A stretch of DNA of 64,000 bases, from NCBI GenBank assembly GCA_026397965.1, contig JAPLTU010000072.1, positions 1 through 64,000 on the forward strand, read 5' to 3'. The position numbers were made by a program, and so were the translations under genes. Shown here one piece after another: positions 51,793 through 59,488 of the stretch; position 1 is the first letter of the stretch, and the number at the start of each line of letters is the position of its first letter. The notes beneath the pieces were generated by a model. The model worked only from the letters and a program-made list of their open reading frames with translations. It was not told the origin of the DNA and ran no database searches. This DNA comes from Verrucomicrobiota bacterium. Its GTDB lineage: Bacteria; Verrucomicrobiota; Verrucomicrobiia; Opitutales; UBA953.

Positions 51793-54018
51793 TTACTTCT
51801 TCGCTTTCTTAAGCGACGGACGCGGCAACGGATGATCGGCCTGTCGGAAAATCGCCAAGGACAAACCAGGCAGACGGACTTCCAGAGAGTGCTCGCGCCC
51901 GTGGCACGGAATCTTTTCGGAATCCACGCCGCCGAGATTGCCCAAACCTTTGCCGGCATAGTGTTTAGAGTCGGTATTCAGGGCCTCTTCCCATCGCCCA
52001 GCCTGGGGCACGCCGAAGCGGTACGTCCGCTCAACCGGGGTGAAGTTACCCACCACGACCCAGTGGCAAGCCGAACTTTTGCGTTCAAAAACCAAGACGC
52101 TCTGGGCGCCGTCTTCCGCGTTAATCCAAGCAAAACTATCCGGATTCAATTCGTTCTCCGCCAACGCGACGTCGCCGACATAGAGCTGATTAAGGTCACG
52201 GACGAGGCTTTGTAAGCCGGCGTGCAAGGGGTATGCGAGCAGATGCCAATCGAGGGATTGGTCATATTTCCATTCTGCAAACTGGCCGAATTCGCAGCCC
52301 ATGAAAAGGGTCTTCTTGCCAGGCCAAGCCCACTGCAAAGCCAGCAGACAACGCAGATTGGCGGCCTTGGCCTCGTTATCGCCGGCACCCATCTTGTTGA
52401 TCAGCGAGCCCTTACCGTGGACGACCTCGTCGTGCGAAAAAGCCTGCATGAACGATTCGGACCATTGGTAGAGCATCCCGAACGTCAGCTTATCGTGGTT
52501 GAACTTGCGGAATAAAGGGTCTTGGCGGAAATAAGAAAGCGTGTCGTGCATCCAGCCCATGTTCCATTTGAAGTCGAAGCCCAGTCCGCCGTCCGCCACG
52601 GCCTTGGTGACTCCGGGGAACGAGGTCGACTCCTCCGCGATTAACACCACGCCGGGTTGATAAAGATGAATGAGGGAATTTACGTGACGTAAAAATTCAA
52701 TGGCCTCGATATTTTCGCGGCCGCCGTGACGGTTTGGAATCCACTCGCCGGCTTTGCGGGAATAATCGAGGTATAACATCGAAGCCACCGCATCGACGCG
52801 CAAGCCGTCGACGTGAAAACGTTCCAGCCAGGAAAGAGCGGAGGAAGTCAGGAAGCCGCGGACTTCATGTCGGCCGTAATTAAAGATGAGCGTGCCCCAG
52901 TCCTGATGCTCACCGAGACGCGGATCAGCGTGCTCATAAAGATGCGTCCCATCGAAGCGGGCCAAGGCGAAAAAGTCGCGAGGGAAATGAGCGGGCACCC
53001 AATCGACGATCACACCGACGCCGGCTTGGTGGAGCGTGTCGACCATCCGCATGAAATCCAACGGGGAGCCGCAGCGGTGCGTGGGAGCGAAGAAGCCTGT
53101 CACCTGATAGCCCCAGGAGCCGTCGAAAGGGTACTCGGACGGCGGCATCAGCTCCACGTGGGTGAAACCGAGCTGATTACAGTATTCGGCCAATTGAACC
53201 CCGAGCTCGCGGTAGTTCAGGACTCGTCCGCCTTCTTCAGGTACGCGGCGCCAAGAAGCGAGATGCACCTCGTAGACCGACATCGGCCGGCGACGGTAAT
53301 CGGTCCGCTTCCGGACCTCCATCCATTCGGCATCATGCCAGACATAGGCGGATAGGTCGCACACGATTGCCGCATGATTAGGCGAAGGCTCGAAATGCAA
53401 GCCGTAGGGATCCGTCTTCAGGAAAGGCGTCGCATCATGCGGACCCACGATTTCATATTTATAGCGGGCGCCGGCCGCGAGACCGGGAAGGAAAAGCTCC
53501 CAGATTCCGGATGCCCCCAGGGCCCGCATCGGATGGGAACGCCCGTTCCAGAGGTTATGATCGCCGACCACGGAAACCCGGCGGGCAGAGGGGGCCCAAA
53601 CCAAGAAAGAAACCCCGGCGACACCGTCGATTGTCCGCACATGAGAACCGAACTTATAGTGGGCCCCATGGTCATCCCCCTTGCCGATGAGGAAGAGGTC
53701 TTGCTCGGAGATTGTGGGTAAAAAACGGTAAGGGTCTTCGGTATCGAGCAAGGCGCCATCCAGATAGGCGACCCGGAAATGGTAGTGGAAATCAGCGGCC
53801 CCGGTCAGTTCTAACTCAAAAATCCCTGCCACGTGTAATCGCACCATGGCGACACCCTGCTTGCTCTGGGCCTTGAAAAGCTCGCACCGCACCGCCCCAG
53901 GAAAGAGCGCCCGGACGACGCAACCCCCACCGGCCATGGCATGGAGGCCTAAAAATCGGTGCGGCGAGATCTCGGTGGCATCCGCCAGGGCGGTCAACTC
54001 GGCTGGACTGATGCGCAT
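51793..54018 (-). CDS. glgB: 1,4-alpha-glucan branching enzyme
   Basis: A 741-residue GH13 branching enzyme that makes alpha-1,6 links in glycogen. The N-terminal carbohydrate-binding module is present (HRFLGLHAMAGGGCVVRALFPGA), then the core GH13 motifs: DWVPAHFPRD, GLRVDAVASMLYLDY (nucleophile Asp), LIAEESTSFPGVT (acid/base Glu) and AFSHDEVVHGKGSL (transition-state Asp). The C-terminal domain finishes with GLSLAIFR. The ATG at 54018 follows from the family start (RISPAELTALAD); a longer frame exists upstream. It lies back to back with lptD, 90 bases apart. Confidence 0.95.
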   Translation of the reverse strand: MRISPAELTALADATEISPHRFLGLHAMAGGGCVVRALFPGAVRCELFKAQSKQGVAMVRLHVAGIFELELTGAADFHYHFRVAYLDGALLDTEDPYRFLPTISEQDLFLIGKGDDHGAHYKFGSHVRTIDGVAGVSFLVWAPSARRVSVVGDHNLWNGRSHPMRALGASGIWELFLPGLAAGARYKYEIVGPHDATPFLKTDPYGLHFEPSPNHAAIVCDLSAYVWHDAEWMEVRKRTDYRRRPMSVYEVHLASWRRVPEEGGRVLNYRELGVQLAEYCNQLGFTHVELMPPSEYPFDGSWGYQVTGFFAPTHRCGSPLDFMRMVDTLHQAGVGVIVDWVPAHFPRDFFALARFDGTHLYEHADPRLGEHQDWGTLIFNYGRHEVRGFLTSSALSWLERFHVDGLRVDAVASMLYLDYSRKAGEWIPNRHGGRENIEAIEFLRHVNSLIHLYQPGVVLIAEESTSFPGVTKAVADGGLGFDFKWNMGWMHDTLSYFRQDPLFRKFNHDKLTFGMLYQWSESFMQAFSHDEVVHGKGSLINKMGAGDNEAKAANLRCLLALQWAWPGKKTLFMGCEFGQFAEWKYDQSLDWHLLAYPLHAGLQSLVRDLNQLYVGDVALAENELNPDSFAWINAEDGAQSVLVFERKSSACHWVVVGNFTPVERTYRFGVPQAGRWEEALNTDSKHYAGKGLGNLGGVDSEKIPCHGREHSLEVRLPGLSLAIFRQADHPLPRPSLKKAKK

Positions 54019-54108
54019 AGGAGGACAATCTACGCTCCACCAAGGTCGGCAAGCGCTCATTGCCCGAAAATACTTGAGGGAAGCCCCAGAGCGACAAGTC
54101 TCCGAAGG

Positions 54109-56253
54109 ATGCCTGGCCGTCGTTTCTGGATTCTTGCCGCAAGCCTTGGGCTCGCACTGACTGCGTATGCCGTCGAGGAAACGTCGGCCGCCCAGAAGGC
54201 CATCAACCAGATGCCTAATATCGTAGGGGACGACTTGGGATTTGAGGAAAACGGCAAAGTCTTCGTGGCAACCCATGCGCGCCTCGAAAGCCGCGACACC
54301 GTGCTGTGGGCAAAAAAGATACGCATTGATTATCGGACGGGCGTGATCACCGCCGAGGGGGATGTCGTCTACGCGACCAAGGCACTGCGCGTCATCGGAG
54401 AAAAAGTCGTCGTCGACCCGAAGACCGACACCACCATCGCCACCAACGTTCGCTTCGGGAAGAGCCCGATCTACTTCACCGCGGAGGAATTAAAAATCGT
54501 CAAAGGTGACAAGTACATGAAGGGCGTCCGGATGTGGAATAACGAACCTTCGGAATGGGGTATGCACTTGGATATCAGCGAAGCCAACTATTCTGAAAAA
54601 GATAATTGGCTGACAATGCGTAACGTGAAGCCGCACCTCGCCGGCATGCCGTTCTTCGTCCTGCCTTACTACGGTCAAGAAGGTTATAAAGACATCCCTT
54701 ATGACGTCTACCTGAGCATGGGCAACGCGGACAACAAAGGCTTCTTCGTTCGCACGACGGCCCTCGCGCGCCAAACCCCTTCGCTCTGGGTCGGTGGCTT
54801 ATTTGATTACTATACCAAATCCGGCTTCCTTTACGGACCGGCGTTACGTTATGATAACGCCAAGGTGGCCAACGGAGATACCGTCTGGAAAGGCCGTTTT
54901 CAGGCTGGCTTCATTAATGATCGCAGCGAGTTGCTCTTGAATACCTTTGGGCGTTTACCGGAACGAAATCGCGACTTTATTATGGGAGAAATCAACGGTC
55001 GCACTTCGGGTGGAATTGAAATCGCCGGTCAACTTTTCGCCCAAAGCGATCCGGACTTCATTCGCGACTTTCGGCCTAATCTCTTAGATCGCACTGGCCT
55101 ACCCCAGGCTAATTTTGAGATCTCCGCCCCGCTCGCCAACGGCTACCTTTCGGCCAAAGTCGTCGCCAAAGTCGACAACTATCAGGACATCGTTCAGAAG
55201 TATCCGGAAGTCAGATTCGACTTGCCGCAAACTTCCTTGGGCGACTCCGGCCTGACGCAGCGAAGTTTTGTGACCGTTGGCTACCTTTCCGAACGCCCTT
55301 CGGCGGTCATCCCACAGCCGGTAAATCAGACGAACTGGTCGACGGGTCGCATCGACGCTTACTACGGAATATCTTATCCCATCACCCTGCAGGACTGGCT
55401 GACCTTCAAGCCCGTCGCCGGCGTCCGCACCACTGGATGGTCTTCGAGTTTAGACCATTCGGGCAGCGCTTCAAAAGTCATCGGACAGGCTGGCTTCGAT
55501 CTCGAAGGATTGGTTACGGGCTCTTGGGATTTAGTCGCCGACAAGTGGGGTATCAACGGAATGAGGCACACCCTCCGACCCATCATCCAATTCCGCGCCC
55601 TGCCAGGTGCGGACCGCGGTATCGGGCAACTCCCCATTGCGGAGCGAGCCACGGCCATTTCGGTCTTGAATGAAGTCGATTTGGCAGATCGAGCGGATGC
55701 CGCCTCGACTACGGACACCGAAGTGGTCCGCTTTGGGATCCGCAACACCTTGGCAACCCGCGATACCCAGCTCGGAACCCGCGACCTATTGCGGGCAGAC
55801 TTTTACACCGATTGGCACAAGGGGGCAACGGGGGCCGAGACTGGACGTAGCGACTTCCTCACGCACATCACCCTGACTCCGGCATCGTGGGTGACCATTG
55901 ATTCGTTCATGCGTCTACCCAACGGGCGCAGCACCCCCCTAGAATCCAACCAAAGCATCGCCTTTAATTCCGGAGATTTCTGGCGAACGTCCGTGAGCTG
56001 GGTCGAACTCAGCGAAGTAACCCCGACACGCCAGTTGGTGTTCACGGGTCAAATCACCCTGAACTCGGTTTATTCGGCCTTCATCACGTCCAATTACGAC
56101 GCGATCACCAAGCACTCGATTTACCAAAGCATCGGCCTGATTCAGAAAGTCGGCAATTCATGGGAGCTCGAATATGGCTTCCAAAAGAGAGTTTCCGACC
56201 GAGGCGACAGCGCATTGGGCTTCCTCCTGCGGGCTCGCTTGTTCAAATTCTAA
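54109..56253 (+). CDS. lptD: LPS-assembly protein LptD (OstA)
   Basis: A 714-residue outer-membrane protein for inserting LPS at the cell surface. A Sec signal (MPGRRFWILAASLGLALTAYA) is followed by the N-terminal jellyroll/OstA region (residues about 40-160: RIDYRTGVITAEGDV, VRFGKSPIYFTAEEL) and a long beta-barrel to the C terminus ending in F. No cysteine is present in the mature chain, so the disulfide-based maturation known from E. coli cannot apply. The ATG at 54109 was preferred to upstream frames by the signal peptide. It is followed by scpA 4 bases later. Confidence 0.9.
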   Translation: MPGRRFWILAASLGLALTAYAVEETSAAQKAINQMPNIVGDDLGFEENGKVFVATHARLESRDTVLWAKKIRIDYRTGVITAEGDVVYATKALRVIGEKVVVDPKTDTTIATNVRFGKSPIYFTAEELKIVKGDKYMKGVRMWNNEPSEWGMHLDISEANYSEKDNWLTMRNVKPHLAGMPFFVLPYYGQEGYKDIPYDVYLSMGNADNKGFFVRTTALARQTPSLWVGGLFDYYTKSGFLYGPALRYDNAKVANGDTVWKGRFQAGFINDRSELLLNTFGRLPERNRDFIMGEINGRTSGGIEIAGQLFAQSDPDFIRDFRPNLLDRTGLPQANFEISAPLANGYLSAKVVAKVDNYQDIVQKYPEVRFDLPQTSLGDSGLTQRSFVTVGYLSERPSAVIPQPVNQTNWSTGRIDAYYGISYPITLQDWLTFKPVAGVRTTGWSSSLDHSGSASKVIGQAGFDLEGLVTGSWDLVADKWGINGMRHTLRPIIQFRALPGADRGIGQLPIAERATAISVLNEVDLADRADAASTTDTEVVRFGIRNTLATRDTQLGTRDLLRADFYTDWHKGATGAETGRSDFLTHITLTPASWVTIDSFMRLPNGRSTPLESNQSIAFNSGDFWRTSVSWVELSEVTPTRQLVFTGQITLNSVYSAFITSNYDAITKHSIYQSIGLIQKVGNSWELEYGFQKRVSDRGDSALGFLLRARLFKF

Positions 56254-56257
56254 GCCC

Positions 56258-57115
56258 ATGGAAAATACTGGCGAAGCCCCTGTCATCCCGGAGGACGGTA
56301 TCTTACCGCCAGCGGACTTACCCATCCGCCTCGATGTTTTCGAAGGCCCTCTCGATTTGCTACTTTTTTTAATCCGAAAGAACGAAATCGATATTTACGA
56401 TATCCCAATCGAGAAAGTCACCCGGCAGTATCTGGAAATTTTACGCACCCAGGAAAAGGATAACCTGGAGTTGGCGGGAGATTTCTTCGTCATGGCCGCC
56501 ACGCTGATGTATATCAAGAGTCGGATGCTGTTGCCGGTGGAAAGTCGCCCAGAAGAAGAGATCTCGCCCAGCGACGAAGGCCAGGATCCGCGCTGGGCTC
56601 TGGTTCAACAACTCATCCAGTATAAACGCGTCAAAGAAACGGCGGCCATCATCCGCGGCTTGGCGGATGAACGCCAAGGGCTGCTTGCCCGTTACGTCAA
56701 CCAACCTCAAGGGGAAGACGCCGTCGTCCGCCCCGTGGCGCCGGCTGACCGGATTGAGCTTTGGAATACCTTTAATTTGGTCCTTCGTCGGCTAGCGGAA
56801 CGGATTCAGCCTGGAAATATCGCGCTCGAAATCGTCACGGTTTCTGACCGGATGGAAAATATCCTAAAGCGGCTCGAGACCGAGACCACGTTCGCTTTTA
56901 CCAGCTTACTACCCGAACGACCGACCGTGGGCTTCTTGGTTGCGACCTTTTTAGCCTGCCTCGAATTAGCCCGACTGGGATCGTTGAGACTGGAACAAGA
57001 CGCATCTTTTGCAGAGATTAACTGTAGCAAGGCCCAACCAGCCGCCGCACCTCATGCGGGCGAAGCCCTCGAGGGTGGCTCGGAATTCGATAACTCGACT
57101 GCACCCGCCGAATAA
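56258..57115 (+). CDS. scpA: Segregation and condensation protein A
   Basis: A 285-residue kleisin that links the heads of the SMC dimer and helps chromosome segregation. The N-terminal IRLDVFEGPLDLLLFLIRKNEIDIYDIPI is family-typical, as is the ELAGDFFVMAATLMYIKSRMLLP helix. The C-terminal winged-helix region is followed by a low-complexity tail. The ATG at 56258 lies 4 bases after lptD. scpB does not follow here. Confidence 0.93.
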   Translation: MENTGEAPVIPEDGILPPADLPIRLDVFEGPLDLLLFLIRKNEIDIYDIPIEKVTRQYLEILRTQEKDNLELAGDFFVMAATLMYIKSRMLLPVESRPEEEISPSDEGQDPRWALVQQLIQYKRVKETAAIIRGLADERQGLLARYVNQPQGEDAVVRPVAPADRIELWNTFNLVLRRLAERIQPGNIALEIVTVSDRMENILKRLETETTFAFTSLLPERPTVGFLVATFLACLELARLGSLRLEQDASFAEINCSKAQPAAAPHAGEALEGGSEFDNSTAPAE

Positions 57116-57158
57116 GCTCTGGACTTGAAATTGAATCCAAGCCGCCAACCTACCAGCC

Positions 57159-57404
57159 ATGGCTAAGATTAAGCGAACTGCTAACCACCTCTTAGGCATA
57201 GGCCTAGACAGTAAAGATACCCACAAACGAATCACGCAAGGTGAGGGTTTCAATCTCGTCGGCGGGTCGGCCGAGACCCACGAAAAAATGACCGAGACGG
57301 TGATTAAAACGGTCGAAGATCTGGGCCGACGCGGCCGAACAATCACCGAAGCCCATCCGGAAGAAATCGCCGAGCTTTTGCGCAAGCATAACCCGGAGTC
57401 TTGA
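57159..57404 (+). CDS. Small soluble protein, unknown
   Basis: An 81-residue charged protein I do not recognise. It begins with a basic segment (AKIKRTANHLLG), has a central ITQGEGFNLVGGSAETHEKMTETVIKT stretch and ends in an acidic helix. The balanced coding pattern and the ATG 43 bases after scpA support a real gene. It is followed by another small gene 64 bases later. No domain or signal is visible. Confidence 0.65.
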   Translation: MAKIKRTANHLLGIGLDSKDTHKRITQGEGFNLVGGSAETHEKMTETVIKTVEDLGRRGRTITEAHPEEIAELLRKHNPES

Positions 57405-57468
57405 CTCTTAAAAACTACACTGGCTGATTGACTCACCTCTTTTCTAAGACTTCATTACCTTCCCTTAG

Positions 57469-57795
57469 ATGAGCACCGAACTGCCCCCGCCCCCGCCTCC
57501 GCCTCCTGAAGGCGACAACTCAGCTCCTCAAGCCCCTAAGCTTAAGTTGGCAAAACCTGTGGCGGCCATCCCCCCGCCCCCACCTCCACCGGCTCCCGCC
57601 GCTGCTTCGGCCGCAGCCCCCGTAGGTGCAGCCGCACCGGCCGCCTCCGCCCCTCGACCTTCCCCGAGCTTCAATCCAGGCAAAGACCGCGGCATCACCA
57701 AGGCCGAAGGACTCGTCGACGTCGTCACGCTCGTCGCTGCCGGCGTGGCCGTTTTCTTCTTAGCTGCCGAACTCTTCACCAAGTCCAAAGGTTAA
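57469..57795 (+). CDS. Proline-rich protein with C-terminal membrane anchor
   Basis: A 108-residue protein. Residues 1-70 are rich in proline, alanine and serine with uninterrupted proline runs (PPPPPPPP near 6-13 and PPPPPPP near 35-41), then a short basic region (DRGITKAEG) and a single hydrophobic helix (about 83-103) with a short charged end. The layout looks like a tail-anchored protein with a flexible cytoplasmic arm. Function unknown. It lies 8 bases before trxA. Confidence 0.7.
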   Translation: MSTELPPPPPPPPEGDNSAPQAPKLKLAKPVAAIPPPPPPPAPAAASAAAPVGAAAPAASAPRPSPSFNPGKDRGITKAEGLVDVVTLVAAGVAVFFLAAELFTKSKG

Positions 57796-57803
57796 GTTAT
57801 TTC

Positions 57804-58136
57804 ATGGCCTCCGAACTCATTACTAATCTCGACACCACCAACTTCGACTCGACCATCAAAGCGTCGACCGTTCCGGTGCTGGTAGACTTCTGGGCCACCT
57901 GGTGCGGGCCCTGCAAGCAGTTAGGCCCTGTCCTCGATCAGCTTGCCACCGAAATGGGGGCAGCGGTTCAAATCTGCAAAGTGGACGTGGATAGCAACCC
58001 GGCCTTGGCGCAAAACCTTGGCGTCACTTCCATCCCTGCCCTCTTTCTTTTTAAGAACGGCGTCGTGGTAGACAAGATCGTCGGAGCCCGCCCTAAGGGA
58101 GATATCGCCGCCTTCATCAAGAAGCATTCGGCCTAA
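57804..58136 (+). CDS. trxA: Thioredoxin
   Basis: A 110-residue thioredoxin with the active site WCGPCKQ (C34 and C37), VDFWATWCGPC and the cis-proline in VTSIPALFLFKNG. Length and motifs are canonical for TrxA, the general disulfide reductant of the cytosol. A bidirectional terminator lies just downstream. Confidence 0.96.
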   Translation: MASELITNLDTTNFDSTIKASTVPVLVDFWATWCGPCKQLGPVLDQLATEMGAAVQICKVDVDSNPALAQNLGVTSIPALFLFKNGVVVDKIVGARPKGDIAAFIKKHSA

Positions 58137-58170
58137 GCCCGGCAGCGGCATCCGCTGTCTCTATAACAAC

Positions 58171-58202
58171 AAAAAAGACCCGGAAAATTCCGGGTCTTTT
58201 TT
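58171..58202. terminator. Bidirectional intrinsic terminator between trxA and the cytochrome operon
   Basis: Hairpin arms AAAAGACCCGGAA and TTCCGGGTCTTTT around a short AA loop, flanked by A and T runs so both strands end in U tracts. It closes trxA (plus) and the convergent cytochrome operon (minus, last gene ends at 58219). Confidence 0.9.
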
Positions 58203-58218
58203 CGAACTTTTTCGAGGC

Positions 58219-58908
58219 TTACTTTATTTCTAACGGATGGGCCTCAAGTAACTCCTTGGCCGCGTATTGTCCGCGGGCGCCGATGGCCTTCCGGACTTCG
58301 GCCACCTTGGTATCCATCACCGGTTCAGCCGAATTACCCCAGGCCGAACGGACATAGGTGGCGATATTGGCGATTTGGGCATCCTTCAAAGTGGCACCGA
58401 CGTTAGGCATATTGCCGTTATATTTGGCGCCCTTGATTTCGATTTCGCCCACGAGCCCAACGAGGATGGCCTTGATGATACGTTCATCCGCACCAGCCAC
58501 CCAGGGCGAGCCAACCAGTGGAGGGAAAGCGCCAGGAACACCCAGACCGGTAGGCTGGTGACAAGCGGCACAAATAACCAAGAAGAGCTTCTCGCCCTTC
58601 GCGGCATCAGGCTCAAAAATCTTGGGGCCGGTATCCGCCACCACCTTAGGGGCATCGAGGTCGAAAACCCCCGGCGAAAATTGGCCAGAATTGCGGGTCA
58701 AGTAAAGACCCGCCCAGAAGCCGAATCCGCAAAATAGGAAAACGATGAAAATCGGCGTCAGGGAGAAACCCTGGGCCGGCTCATCCTTATCCCGAGAAAG
58801 CTGCGAGTGCAGCTCCACCAAACGTCCGTCGGTAAGCCCGTCGGAGGGATGGCCAGGAGAGCCCGGGCGAGGGCGATTACGATCTGGGGGACGATTACGG
58901 TCGTTCAT
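58219..58908 (-). CDS. Membrane-anchored cytochrome c (operon-terminal)
   Basis: A 229-residue protein with a cytoplasmic Arg/Pro/Asn-rich tail (residues 1-45), one membrane helix (about 50-70) and a periplasmic class I cytochrome c domain. Heme is bound at CAACH (C113, C116, H117), with the distal methionine likely M167 in YNGNMPN. It is the last gene of the ACIII-linked operon, 4 bases after the CcoO-like gene. It resembles the other membrane cytochrome c of the cluster and would pass electrons on. The tail resembles that of the CcoN-like protein. Confidence 0.9.
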   Translation of the reverse strand: MNDRNRPPDRNRPRPGSPGHPSDGLTDGRLVELHSQLSRDKDEPAQGFSLTPIFIVFLFCGFGFWAGLYLTRNSGQFSPGVFDLDAPKVVADTGPKIFEPDAAKGEKLFLVICAACHQPTGLGVPGAFPPLVGSPWVAGADERIIKAILVGLVGEIEIKGAKYNGNMPNVGATLKDAQIANIATYVRSAWGNSAEPVMDTKVAEVRKAIGARGQYAAKELLEAHPLEIK

Positions 58909-58912
58909 GGGT

Positions 58913-59476
58913 TCACTGCTTTAATTTGGCTTCAGGTGAGGCGTAGTCCTGACGAAGGGACTTAAGATAGGCGACGAGGGCGACGGCACGCTCGGTGGGC
59001 CGCGCCTTTTTACCATCAGCGGAAAGGATGTAAAGATAGGCGAAGTCAGGCTTCTGGAGCGAATAACCTGCCGAGTGCGGATCGCGTATCAGGGCATGGA
59101 TATCATCATCAGACTTAGCCCGGGCACCACAGTTAGCCAGATCGGGACCCAGGCGACGTTCGCCGAGCAAGATTTGGGACTGCAGCACGTAATCGCGGGC
59201 CACGGAGGGACGAGAGCCCCAACCGCGGGCGATATCGCTGCCTTGACCCGCTGGACGCACTTGCTGCGTATGACAAGCAACGCAGCCGAGCTCACGGTAG
59301 ACCGCCCGACCTTGGATTGCCAAGCCGGGCTCACGGGCAGGAAACAAAGGACCCCCTTCTTCGGCAGGCGCACGGGAGAGTGAACCGAGTTGAATCTGGC
59401 TACTCAGCAATAAGCCGCCGAAGGGCAAAGCGATCGTGAAAAACAGCCCGGCGAAGAGAAAGTTAAGGTTCTTCAT
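58913..59476 (-). CDS. CcoO-like membrane cytochrome c, atypical heme ligand
   Basis: A 187-residue protein with one N-terminal membrane helix and a monoheme domain of the cbb3 oxidase subunit II (CcoO/FixO) type. Heme attachment is C65-x-x-C68-H69 in RELGCVACHTQQVRP, followed by the RGWG and GPDLANCGAR blocks typical of CcoO. In CcoO a methionine in an SxMP motif is the distal ligand; here the corresponding place reads GYSLQKPDFAYLY and there is no methionine after the initiator. The heme may have histidine or no second ligand. It follows the CcoN-like gene by 12 bases. Confidence 0.88.
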   Translation of the reverse strand: MKNLNFLFAGLFFTIALPFGGLLLSSQIQLGSLSRAPAEEGGPLFPAREPGLAIQGRAVYRELGCVACHTQQVRPAGQGSDIARGWGSRPSVARDYVLQSQILLGERRLGPDLANCGARAKSDDDIHALIRDPHSAGYSLQKPDFAYLYILSADGKKARPTERAVALVAYLKSLRQDYASPEAKLKQ

Positions 59477-59488
59477 GGCGGTGGTGAA

